58,545 bases of DNA from Caldilineaceae bacterium (GTDB taxonomy: Bacteria > Chloroflexota > Anaerolineae > Caldilineales > Caldilineaceae). Under the pieces are notes generated by a model that was not told where the DNA came from, did no database searches, and saw only the letters and a list, made by a program, of their open reading frames with translations. The DNA is taken from positions 1 to 58,545 of the forward strand of contig JAGNDO010000030.1 in assembly GCA_018003515.1 (NCBI GenBank), read 5' to 3'. This document shows positions 51,668 to 58,545 of the stretch, in pieces; position 1 is the first letter of the stretch; each line of letters starts with the position of its first letter. The position numbers and the translations under genes are program-made.

Positions 51668-52366
51668 ATGAGCGAAGAGCAGGCTACGTCACAACCTAAA
51701 TCTCAAACGCCATCTGCTTCGGATTCGGCCCCAATGGGTGACGAAACTCAGGCGGATGGCTATAGCTTTGCCGATGTCACCGAACTGTTGGACGTGGCCC
51801 CCGGCACCCTGCGCCGCTGGACCCAGCGCTTCGCCGACTTCTTGGGGGCCGCGGCCCAGCAGGATGATCCCCTCTTCAGCCAGGCCGACGCCGATCTCTT
51901 GGGCTTGGTGCGGGGGATGCTGGCCGAGGGACAAAGCTACGAGCAGATCGCCCATCGCCTGAGCGTGTTGGTGACGGCTCAACATGCGCCAGAGGGGGAT
52001 GAGGCCATGACGGCCCTGGCCACGGTCAACGGAGCGGCCATGCCCCCGGCTCTCAACGCCGTCCTCCACACCATCGCCGACGGTCAACATGCCTTGGCCA
52101 ACAGCCAGGCCGCCAGCCGGGAGCTGATGGGCGTGGTAGTTCAGGACAATTTTAACCTGAAGGACGAGAATCGCAAACTGCGGGACCGGATGCTGGAATT
52201 GGAGCGCTCCCTGGCCGAGTATCAACGCCGGGAAGAGACCCGCAAAGAGCGGCTGGAAAACCGTCTGCGCGCCCTGGAAAGCACCACCGCCGCCCTGCAA
52301 CAACAGGTGGCCCAACTGGTGCAATTTGCCCGGCAGGGGCAGAAGCGGCGGGGCTGGTTTTGGTAA
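51668..52366 (+). CDS. MerR-like helix-turn-helix protein with coiled coil
   Basis: This 232-residue protein has a MerR-type winged-helix segment (about 35-95): YSFADVTELLDVAPGTLRRWTQRFADFLG followed by FSQADADLLGLVRGMLAEGQSYEQIAHRL. Residues 145-225 form a long coiled coil (RKLRDRMLELERSLAEYQRREETRKERLENRLRALE region) that should dimerise it. It lacks effector cysteines. A role in nucleoid binding or regulation similar to small MerR-like chromosome proteins is possible. The end is Arg/Trp-rich (GQKRRGWFW). Confidence 0.8.
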   Translation: MSEEQATSQPKSQTPSASDSAPMGDETQADGYSFADVTELLDVAPGTLRRWTQRFADFLGAAAQQDDPLFSQADADLLGLVRGMLAEGQSYEQIAHRLSVLVTAQHAPEGDEAMTALATVNGAAMPPALNAVLHTIADGQHALANSQAASRELMGVVVQDNFNLKDENRKLRDRMLELERSLAEYQRREETRKERLENRLRALESTTAALQQQVAQLVQFARQGQKRRGWFW

Positions 52367-52371
52367 AAATT

Positions 52372-52392
52372 GAGTATCGTGTGTCGAGTATT
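52372..52392 (+). repeat. Left inverted repeat flanking the UPF0175/DUF3368 module
   Basis: GAGTATCGTGTGTCGAGTATT matches the reverse complement of 53201-53221 at 19 of 21 positions. The two copies bound the toxin-antitoxin pair at 52438-53179 with no other gene inside. Confidence 0.75.
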
Positions 52393-52437
52393 GAGTAGGG
52401 GCGTGGTTCGGAAATTTTGGGACTACGAGGAGGTAAC

Positions 52438-52695
52438 ATGGACACAGTACAACTTACATTAGAATTGCCACGAGGTATCTTCTCGGCCCTGCGACAGGAA
52501 CCGGATCAGTTTTTACGTGAGATGCGGCTGGCGGCTGCCGTCAAATGGTACGAAAACCAGCAAGTTTCGCAGTCCAAAGCGGCTGAAATCGCAGGCGTGT
52601 CCCGTTTCGATTTCCTGGCGGCGCTGAATCGTTTTGGCATAACACCGTTTCAGTTGACCGCCGAAGAGTTAATCCAGGAAGTTGGCGATGATTGA
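52438..52695 (+). CDS. UPF0175 family antitoxin
   Basis: This 85-residue protein belongs to UPF0175: LELPRGIFSALRQEPDQFLREMRLAAAVKWYE and QVSQSKAAEIAGVSRFDFLAAL are the signature, the latter a helix-turn-helix for DNA binding. It follows a strong GAGGAGG ribosome-binding site and overlaps the downstream DUF3368 toxin gene by eight bases, the usual arrangement for this antitoxin family. Confidence 0.9.
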   Translation: MDTVQLTLELPRGIFSALRQEPDQFLREMRLAAAVKWYENQQVSQSKAAEIAGVSRFDFLAALNRFGITPFQLTAEELIQEVGDD

Positions 52696-53179
52696 ACGTT
52701 GGGTTGTCAATGCCTCGCCTCTGATTGTTCTGTCCAAGGTCGGCCATCAGCATTTGCTGACTGAACTGGCCGATGAAGTTGTCGTCCCTCAAGCCGTTGT
52801 GGACGAGATTAACGCTGGCCCGGCTGATGACCCCGCCCGCAACTATCTGGCTGGCGCACCGCTCCCGGTTCTTGTCACCGTTTCTGATCCGCTGGTGCAG
52901 GCATGGGATCTTGGTGCGGGTGAAACAGCGGTTCTCAGCTATGCACTCAACCACAGCGGGTGGCGCGCCGTGATCGATGACGGTGCTGCACGGCGCTGTG
53001 CCCAGGCTCTCGATGTCCAACTGATCGGCACCCTCGGCGTGATCCTGGGGGCACGCAAGGCCGATCTGATCCCCTCCGCCGCGTCCGTCCTGAAAGCGCT
53101 TCGAGAACACGGCCTTCGCTTGAATGATGCCGTGATTCGTCCCGCACTCTGGCGCACTGTTGGCGAACGTTGGGACTGA
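52688..53179 (+). CDS. DUF3368 PIN-like toxin
   Basis: This 163-residue protein is a DUF3368 PIN-fold nuclease: WVVNASPLIVLSKVGH carries the first conserved Asn-Ala-Ser-Pro/acid position, GAGETAVLSYA the conserved Glu, VIDDGAARR the two aspartates and the following Arg, and TLGVILGARK the family's last motif. ATG 52688 overlaps the antitoxin stop. It should be a ribonuclease toxin neutralised by the UPF0175 partner. Confidence 0.88.
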   Translation: MIERWVVNASPLIVLSKVGHQHLLTELADEVVVPQAVVDEINAGPADDPARNYLAGAPLPVLVTVSDPLVQAWDLGAGETAVLSYALNHSGWRAVIDDGAARRCAQALDVQLIGTLGVILGARKADLIPSAASVLKALREHGLRLNDAVIRPALWRTVGERWD

Positions 53180-53200
53180 GCCAAATCCCCTGCGATAAAA

Positions 53201-53221
53201 AATACTCGATACACGACACTC
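53201..53221 (-). repeat. Right inverted repeat flanking the UPF0175/DUF3368 module
   Basis: The reverse complement GAGTGTCGTGTATCGAGTATT differs from the left copy at two positions. It begins 21 bases after the toxin stop and ends six bases before the convergent rimO stop. Confidence 0.75.
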
Positions 53222-53227
53222 GATACG

Positions 53228-54655
53228 TCACATCAGCGCAATACTCGCCTTCGTACTACTAAACGTCTCCGTCGTCAACACCTCACCCACCAGATCATAC
53301 TCCATCGCCCCGGTGATGTGGACCTTGAACATGGAGCCGACGGGCGCACCGCTGACGCCGGGGACCAGGACCAGGCCATCCACCTCCGGCGCGTCCCGGT
53401 AGCTGCGGCCCAGGATTAGGGGATCGCCGTTGCCCTCCACCTCGCCTTCGCCTTCCACCAAAATGTCCAAAATCTTGCCCACTTGGGCCTGATTCTTGCC
53501 CAAGCTGATGGGCTGTTGTAACTGCATCAACCGGGCATAGCGTTCGTCCATCACCTCGTCGGCCACCTGATCTTCCATCAAAAAGGAAGGGGTGGTCGGC
53601 TCTGGGCTGAACTTGAAGGCCCCGACTTTGTCGAACTGGATGGCCTGGGCAAAGTCGAGCAGGCCCTGAAACTCCTCCTCGGTCTCGCCGGGGAAGCCGA
53701 CGATGAAGGTGGTGCGCAGGGTCATGTCGGGCATGGCGGATCGCAGCTTGCTCATGTGATCGTAGACCATCTCCAGGCGGCTGGGGCGGCGCATGCGGCG
53801 CAGGGTGCGGGGATCTCCGTGTTGGAGGGGCATGTCCAAGTAGGGCACGATCTTGTCTTGGGTGGCCATGACCTCAATCAGCTCGTCGGTGACGTGGCCC
53901 GGATAGGCGTACATCAGCCGCAGCCACGCCAGATCCTCGCCTGTGCGGTTGCAGATGGCGGCGAGCAGTTGGGCCAGGCTGTTGGGTTCGCCCCAATCCC
54001 GGCCATAGTCTGTAGTGTCCTGGGCCACGACCACCAGTTCCCGCGCCCCGGCCCGCACCAGGGCATCCGCCTCGGCCACAATGCTCTCCAACGGGCGGCT
54101 GCGCAGCTTGCCCTTGAAGCTGGGGATGGTGCAGAAGGCGCACGGGGCATTGCAGCCATCGGAAATTTTTAGATACGCGCTGCCCCCCACCACGGGCGGA
54201 CGGGGCGTGGCCGCCTCGAACTGGGTGTCCGGGTCCCCAAGCAGGCTATAGCGTTGCAGGCTGCGCTTGCCTTTGGCCCCCCCGGCCCCGCCCCGGATCT
54301 GGCGCAACAATTTGACCACATCCATCCAACGGCGCGTGCCCAGCAATCCATCCACGCCAGGGACTCGCTTCAACACTTCGTCCCCGTCCCGCTGGGCCAT
54401 GCAGCCGGCCGCAATCAGGAATTGGTTGCGCCGCTTGCCCTGGGCCAACTCTTGCAGCACGCCGATGGACTCTTCCTTGGCCGCCTGCAAAAAGCCGCAC
54501 GTGTTGACGATCAACACGTCCGCGTCCCCGGCATCGTCCGAGGGGGCATAGGCCGCGTCCCGCAGCATCATCTCCATGCCGTCGCTGTCTACCTTGTTTT
54601 TGGGGCAGCCCAGGGTAATTAAGTGATATTTGAATTCAGTCTGACGTCGTTTCAT
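53228..54655 (-). CDS. rimO: Ribosomal protein S12 methylthiotransferase
   Basis: This 475-residue radical SAM enzyme adds a methylthio group to Asp in ribosomal protein S12. The N-terminal UPF0004 domain has LGCPKNKVDSD, VNTCGFL and IAAGCMAQRDG, holding the auxiliary 4Fe-4S cysteines. The radical SAM cluster is in ISDGCNAPCAFCTIP (CxxxCxxC). The C-terminal TRAM domain begins near residue 400 (VEGEGEVEGNGDPLILGRSYRDAPEVDG). Length and motifs fit RimO rather than MiaB. ATG 54655 begins before the first strand. Confidence 0.92.
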   Translation of the reverse strand: MKRRQTEFKYHLITLGCPKNKVDSDGMEMMLRDAAYAPSDDAGDADVLIVNTCGFLQAAKEESIGVLQELAQGKRRNQFLIAAGCMAQRDGDEVLKRVPGVDGLLGTRRWMDVVKLLRQIRGGAGGAKGKRSLQRYSLLGDPDTQFEAATPRPPVVGGSAYLKISDGCNAPCAFCTIPSFKGKLRSRPLESIVAEADALVRAGARELVVVAQDTTDYGRDWGEPNSLAQLLAAICNRTGEDLAWLRLMYAYPGHVTDELIEVMATQDKIVPYLDMPLQHGDPRTLRRMRRPSRLEMVYDHMSKLRSAMPDMTLRTTFIVGFPGETEEEFQGLLDFAQAIQFDKVGAFKFSPEPTTPSFLMEDQVADEVMDERYARLMQLQQPISLGKNQAQVGKILDILVEGEGEVEGNGDPLILGRSYRDAPEVDGLVLVPGVSGAPVGSMFKVHITGAMEYDLVGEVLTTETFSSTKASIALM

Positions 54656-54688
54656 AGGTTTTCTCGTGGTTCAACTCTCAAAATAAAG

Positions 54689-54710
54689 CGGTCCTTCAGG
54701 AGAAGGACCG
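54689..54710 (-). terminator. Terminator of the metallophosphoesterase gene
   Basis: CGGTCCTTC (54689-54697) pairs with GAAGGACCG (54702-54710). Read on the minus strand the stem is followed by CTTTATTTTGAG, a partial T tract, consistent with an intrinsic terminator for the gene at 54776. Confidence 0.6.
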
Positions 54711-54775
54711 GCGCATCTCAGGATAACAATCGGGTCATGGCTCTGCCAGGTCGTGGCCTTGCCAAAAAGGGTGGC

Positions 54776-55429
54776 TTAGCGGGCAGGGGTCAACACTTGC
54801 GGTTCCAGATCCATGATCCGGTATGGATAAACGTTGACCACGTCTGTCTGGTGATATTGGGTACTGGCAACCGTATCGTGGCGGTAGATGTGGATATGCC
54901 CGTGGAGCAGATAGCGGGGCTTGAAGACCCGCATAAAGCGCAAAAAACTGCGGAAGCCCGTATGGGTGGGGTCTGGCTCGTCGTGGATGCCGAAGGGGGG
55001 CGAGTGGGCGATCAGCACATCCAGCCAGCGCCCATACCGCACCCGATTCTTGAGCAGGCTGGGGGCCAGCCGGGCAATATTGTTCCACATCTCGGTCTCG
55101 GTGTACTGAAATTTGGACGAGTTGTTGTAGCGAATCGACCCCTCCAGCCCGGCCAAGAGCAATGTGTCCTCCTTGGTCGTGTGGCAATGCAGATTGGTCG
55201 CCCCCCCCGGCCCATAGACTGGCCGACCATCTTCCTGATATTCCACCTCTCGACCATGATTGCCAAAGACAAAATAGCAGGGCTTGTCCAACATACTGAC
55301 CAAAAACTCAATATAGTAAAAAGGCAGGTCGCCGCAGCCCAAGATCAAATCGATGTCGCCGACCCGATCTCGGACGCCGCCATCGTGGAGTTTTGGTTCA
55401 ACTTTGTCCGAGACAATAAGTGCGCGCAT
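54776..55429 (-). CDS. Metallophosphoesterase-family protein, altered metal site
   Basis: This 217-residue protein has the calcineurin-like fold: [14 protein letters not shown] (GD motif), [11 protein letters not shown] (GNH), [12 protein letters not shown] and [13 protein letters not shown] (GHxH). The first motif reads SDKVEP, with only the Asp of the usual DxH, and Gly follows GNH instead of Glu or Asp. This may define a sub-family or reduce metal binding. It has no signal peptide. ATG 55429 lies close to the first strand; an upstream ATG at 55450 is possible. The substrate is unknown. Confidence 0.75.
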   Translation of the reverse strand: MRALIVSDKVEPKLHDGGVRDRVGDIDLILGCGDLPFYYIEFLVSMLDKPCYFVFGNHGREVEYQEDGRPVYGPGGATNLHCHTTKEDTLLLAGLEGSIRYNNSSKFQYTETEMWNNIARLAPSLLKNRVRYGRWLDVLIAHSPPFGIHDEPDPTHTGFRSFLRFMRVFKPRYLLHGHIHIYRHDTVASTQYHQTDVVNVYPYRIMDLEPQVLTPAR

Positions 55430-55492
55430 GGGTGTCACAGAGTGTAACATCACGGGCGCGTGGGGTCAAAAGGAGGGATTGGGGAGTGGGGA

Positions 55493-57430
55493 TTAGGGAT
55501 TGGGCGAGGCGGCCCAGTCCCAGTTGAAGACATCCAGCAATCGCTGATAGACGACCGGTGTATCCACCAGCAGGGTGACTTCCCGGTTGATCTTGTGGCT
55601 GATCTCACTGCCGTTGAGGCTGCCCACGCCGGACCACGTCTCGCCGCCCACCCGCACCAGCACCACCTTGGCGTGGATGCCCAGCCCCGTGGGATTCCCC
55701 ACCCGCACCTGCATGTCCAGCCCCTCCGCAGCGGCCAGGGCATGCAGATAGTCCGCCGTGGCCCGGTTGCCCCGCAGGCTGGACGGGTCATCAAAATAGC
55801 TGTCCAACATCAGCCGCACCACCGCCCCCCGCCGGGCCGCGCCAATGATGGCTTCCAGCCGCGGATTGGGGTCGGCGATGGGATTGCTGGTCGCCTCCCC
55901 CCAAAATTTATGCTCATAAAGCTGCTCCAGCCGGATCTCGTCGCCAGCTCCCGCCCGCTGGATCAGAGCCATCAGCCCCTCATCCGGGCGGGTGGCATTT
56001 TCCGGCGCACTGCTCAACACAAATCGCACGGGTCCATCTGCGCCAATGGTTTGGAAAAAAGAAGAACCATTTTGGGTATACTCCGTGGTCGTTTCAAAGA
56101 CAAACTCCGGGGGAGGTCCGCCATAGGTGGCGTCACCGACCGTGAAGGGCATCAAGTCCAGGAATCGTTGCGGAGACCAGTCTTCGGCGAAGAGGCGAGC
56201 CAGACCATCCGCAATGGCCCCGACATTGGTGAACAGATAGACCCCTCGCCGTCCTTGGGGATGGGTCAACGCTGGGTCTGGGCTGGGCAAAGGCAAGGAT
56301 TCCACCCCGAAGTTGTCCGTGCCGAGCAGGGCGTTGACATAGTCCGTGTCGCCGTCAATAATCGCATACTTGGCATGCATATAACGGTAGCGGGGCCGAT
56401 AGCCGTTGGGTGCTTCCGGCTGAACGGCCAAATAGCGCACATCCACCCCAGCCTCGACTATACGCGCCACACACCACCGTTCCAGATCCGTGATCCCGCC
56501 GGCGGGTCCGCCCTCCAAAAGCAGACGCACCCGCACCCCCCGCCGGGCCGCCTCCGCCACAATCTCGGCCAGGGCAGGCTGCTCGAAGGTGTAGACGCTG
56601 AGGTCGATGCTTTGCTGGGCCGCACCAAGCGCCGTCGAGATCGGCCCATACAACCCCTCTGGCCCCACGGCCACGCCGACGTTGCCCCACGCCGTGCCGG
56701 TGATGGGTCGGCCCAGATCCCCATCCGTCCACCCCAGCCAGCCGGGGAAGCGCACCTGCCGCCCCCAGGCCAGGTCGGCCAGATCCCCGGCCCAATCCGC
56801 CGCCCGGTCCGTATCCACGGGCCATCCCGTCTGGGCGTCCCGTTTGCGCTGCCACACCTGCCCAGACGCCGGAATGGCCCCCCGATCATAGGCCTGGGCG
56901 GGCAACCCGATCCACCCCTGGGCCGGGCTGCTCTCGTTGCCATAGACCAGGCTGTCGGCCAGCGTGCCATCCCCGCGCCACACCTGCACCGTCCCCCCAC
57001 TGTTGCCCAAAGCCAAATCGCCGTCCAGATCCGGGATGGCCGAATCCGTGTCGCCGCCCCACTCGCACCCAGGATCATGGCCGAAGCTGACCCGAAACGC
57101 CCCGGCCTCGTTGGCGCACCACAACCGCTCCCCCGGCAAAAGGGTCAACGTGCTGGAAATGGGAAAAGTCGCCGTACGCCCGCCCCCAGTCAACCGCCAA
57201 CCGGCCAGCCGCTCCACCCGGTAGCCCGTATTCCACAGCAAAAGCGCCTCATCCGCCTCCCCGCTCACCGCGCTATCAATATGTGCGGCAGCAATCACCA
57301 CGCGGGAGAGGGGCGCGTGGATGATGGGTAAGAAAACCACAGGGTCCACCCCGTCCACCCCGTCCACCAACGCGGCCTGAACCCCAGAGCAAAGAAGCAA
57401 ACCAAAAAGGAGGGCAAAGAAAAAACGCAT
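55493..57430 (-). CDS. Secreted protein with lamin-tail domain and two phospholipase D-like domains
   Basis: This 645-residue protein has a signal peptide (residues 1-20). The N-terminal region (about 40-160) is a lamin-tail (LTD)-like immunoglobulin domain (ALLLWNTGYRVERLAGW, then DGTLADSLVYGN). Two PLD-type halves follow: the first HKD is HAKYAIID, complete; the second reads HAKVVLVR, with Arg at the Asp position, followed by the expected GVGSLNGSEISHKINREV. LTD-PLD fusions are exported nuclease- or lipase-like proteins, and a one-sided HKD still occurs in active family members. ATG 57430 has GGTGAT upstream. The last residues (WAASPNP) are encoded by CCAATCCC repeat words. Confidence 0.82.
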   Translation of the reverse strand: MRFFFALLFGLLLCSGVQAALVDGVDGVDPVVFLPIIHAPLSRVVIAAAHIDSAVSGEADEALLLWNTGYRVERLAGWRLTGGGRTATFPISSTLTLLPGERLWCANEAGAFRVSFGHDPGCEWGGDTDSAIPDLDGDLALGNSGGTVQVWRGDGTLADSLVYGNESSPAQGWIGLPAQAYDRGAIPASGQVWQRKRDAQTGWPVDTDRAADWAGDLADLAWGRQVRFPGWLGWTDGDLGRPITGTAWGNVGVAVGPEGLYGPISTALGAAQQSIDLSVYTFEQPALAEIVAEAARRGVRVRLLLEGGPAGGITDLERWCVARIVEAGVDVRYLAVQPEAPNGYRPRYRYMHAKYAIIDGDTDYVNALLGTDNFGVESLPLPSPDPALTHPQGRRGVYLFTNVGAIADGLARLFAEDWSPQRFLDLMPFTVGDATYGGPPPEFVFETTTEYTQNGSSFFQTIGADGPVRFVLSSAPENATRPDEGLMALIQRAGAGDEIRLEQLYEHKFWGEATSNPIADPNPRLEAIIGAARRGAVVRLMLDSYFDDPSSLRGNRATADYLHALAAAEGLDMQVRVGNPTGLGIHAKVVLVRVGGETWSGVGSLNGSEISHKINREVTLLVDTPVVYQRLLDVFNWDWAASPNP

Positions 57431-57434
57431 GGGA

Positions 57435-57659
57435 TCACCGCCGTTCATTCATTTCGTCCCGATCAAAACGTCGCCCCGCATCCACATGGCTGAGTTGGGC
57501 CATGAGCGCGTTGTAGTCAGCGGTTGCGGCAGGTTGGGCCACGTATCCCTCCATCCAAACTCGAAATAGGGCGTTGAGTGTCGTATTTTCAGCCTTGGCC
57601 CGCTGACTGGCCATCTCAAAAGTGTCTGAGTCCACGATAAATGTGATGGTTTGTTGCAT
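57435..57659 (-). CDS. Ribbon-helix-helix-like antitoxin, no toxin
   Basis: This 74-residue protein starts ITFIVDSDTFEMASQRAKAENTTLNALFRVWMEGYVAQP, a ribbon-helix-helix (CopG/VapB) pattern for DNA binding. It has a strong GGGAGGAGG ribosome-binding site. A PIN toxin normally follows such a gene, but the next gene, four bases or fewer away, encodes the LTD-PLD protein. It may be a solitary antitoxin or a regulator. Confidence 0.7.
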   Translation of the reverse strand: MQQTITFIVDSDTFEMASQRAKAENTTLNALFRVWMEGYVAQPAATADYNALMAQLSHVDAGRRFDRDEMNERR

Positions 57660-57673
57660 AGATTTCCTCCTCC

Positions 57674-58545
57674 CTACAGTATCGGCCGCGGCCGATACTG
57701 CAACGCCTCGGCCAGATGGGACACCTGGATCTGCGCCTCCCCGGCCAGGTCGGCGATGGTGCGGCTGATCTTGAGTACCCGGTGATAGCTGCGGGCGCTG
57801 AGGTTCATCTGCTGGACAGCGGCTCGCATCAACTCTTTGCCGGCGGTGTCGATGTCGCAGAATTTCTGCACTTCCGCTGGCCCCATATCCCCGTTGATCA
57901 GAATGTCAGGTTTGTCCAAGTTGTGAAAGCGGGCATGCTGGATGGTGCGGGCGGCTTCCACCCGGGCCCGGATCACCGCGGACGTTTCGCCCCCATCCAG
58001 GCTGGAGAGCTTCTGGAAGGGGACGCGGGGCACGTCCACATGGATGTCGATGCGGTCCATGATGGGGCCGCTGATGCGGTTTTGATAGCGTTGCACGATG
58101 CCCATGCTGCATGTACATTCCTTGCGGTCATCGCCGTAAAAACCGCAAGGACAGGGGTTGAGCGCGCCCACAAACATGAAGTTGGCCGGGAAGGTCAGCG
58201 TGCCGCTGGCCCGGCTGATGGTGACCACTTTGTCTTCCAAGGGCTGGCGCAGGGTCTCCAAATTTTTGGTGCCGAACTCTGGTAATTCATCCAAAAAGAG
58301 GATGCCCCGGTGGGCCAGGCTGATCTCCCCGGGCCGGGGCCAGCGTCCACCGCCCACCAAACCGGCATGGCTGATGGTGTGATGGGGTGCCCGGAAAGGG
58401 CGGGTGCGTACCAGGTGGGTGCCTTCGCCCAGGGCGTCGGCCACGGAATAGATGCGGGTGATGTCCAGGGATTCGGTCAGGGTGAGTCGGGGCAAAATGG
58501 AGGGCAGGGCGCGGGCCAACAGGGTCTTGCCCGCGCCGGGCGGCC
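57674..58545 (-). CDS. YifB/ComM-family Mg chelatase-like AAA ATPase (C-terminal part)
   Basis: This gene runs off the right edge; about 290 residues of its C-terminal half are visible. They begin with the end of the Walker A loop (PGAGKTLLARALPS) and include FRAPHHTISHAGLVGGG, LAHRGILFLDELPEF (Walker B), the CPCGFYGDDRKECTCS zinc-binding insert with four cysteines and ISGPIMDRIDIHVDVP (sensor 1), LSARSYHRVLKISRTIADL (sensor 2). This is the ComM/YifB protein, a hexameric helicase for branch migration in transformation (established for ComM). The N-terminus is missing. Confidence 0.95.
   Translation of the reverse strand, partial: PPGAGKTLLARALPSILPRLTLTESLDITRIYSVADALGEGTHLVRTRPFRAPHHTISHAGLVGGGRWPRPGEISLAHRGILFLDELPEFGTKNLETLRQPLEDKVVTISRASGTLTFPANFMFVGALNPCPCGFYGDDRKECTCSMGIVQRYQNRISGPIMDRIDIHVDVPRVPFQKLSSLDGGETSAVIRARVEAARTIQHARFHNLDKPDILINGDMGPAEVQKFCDIDTAGKELMRAAVQQMNLSARSYHRVLKISRTIADLAGEAQIQVSHLAEALQYRPRPIL

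Noticed and set aside
1-58545. Prophage, insertion sequence or tRNA genes.
   Set aside because: No integrase, transposase, phage structural gene or cloverleaf with a T-arm was seen in any gap.

Overview
The window is 58.5 kb of GC-rich bacterial chromosome, best explained as a Chloroflexota (Anaerolineae-like) genome. This is inferred from several traits together: secreted proteins with Thr/Pro-rich (TPTxT) linkers, the histidine phosphatase / DUF3090 / SCO1664 gene trio known from Actinobacteria and Chloroflexi, several GT-C membrane glycosyltransferases with a shared C-terminal beta-sandwich, and very dense palindromic and low-complexity intergenic repeats. I see no phage genes, transposases, rRNA, tRNA or CRISPR.

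Layout. 53-9998 is a co-directional envelope glycan cluster: one cytosolic GT4 glycosyltransferase and four large multi-membrane GT-C/YfhO-like proteins. 10033-12586 holds a nitroreductase and an RqcH/NFACT ribosome-rescue factor. 12757-13507 is a Phd/PIN toxin-antitoxin pair with a promoter containing operator-like half-sites. 13632-17271 (minus) holds a hypothetical gene, a GNAT gene and a cell-surface anchor protein. 17528-20978 holds a ROK kinase and the phosphatase/DUF3090/SCO1664 trio, followed by a nucleotidyltransferase fused to a degenerate phosphomannomutase (21128-23656), a lipoprotein with an S41 fold but no catalytic dyad, and an MrfA/YprA-type helicase carrying an HNH domain and in-frame palindromic inserts. 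27930-29272 (minus) is MgtC and a membrane methyltransferase.

29350-30933 is guaA. It is followed by a 0.4 kb nest of inverted repeats, a VanW-type domain fused to a class A serine hydrolase, a LysM protein and a metallophosphoesterase. 35564-38957 is proB-proA-murI, tying proline synthesis to glutamate racemization. 39013-47969 contains a second phosphatase, two class III CoA-transferases, a 1266-residue multi-propeller surface protein and an FG-GAP/ASPIC protein. 47990-53179 is a patchwork of small antitoxin-like genes, a nucleotidyltransferase, membrane and DNA-binding proteins, and a UPF0175/DUF3368 toxin-antitoxin module flanked by inverted repeats. 53228-58545 contains rimO, a metallophosphoesterase, a secreted lamin-tail/phospholipase D protein, an antitoxin and the 3' part of a YifB/ComM-type AAA ATPase that runs off the window.

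The strongest unexplained signal is the repeat landscape. Several families of palindromes and (GATTGGG)n-like words fill most gaps between genes. At least one such palindrome sits in frame inside the helicase gene, and a 31-bp word is shared exactly between an intergenic gap and that same gene.
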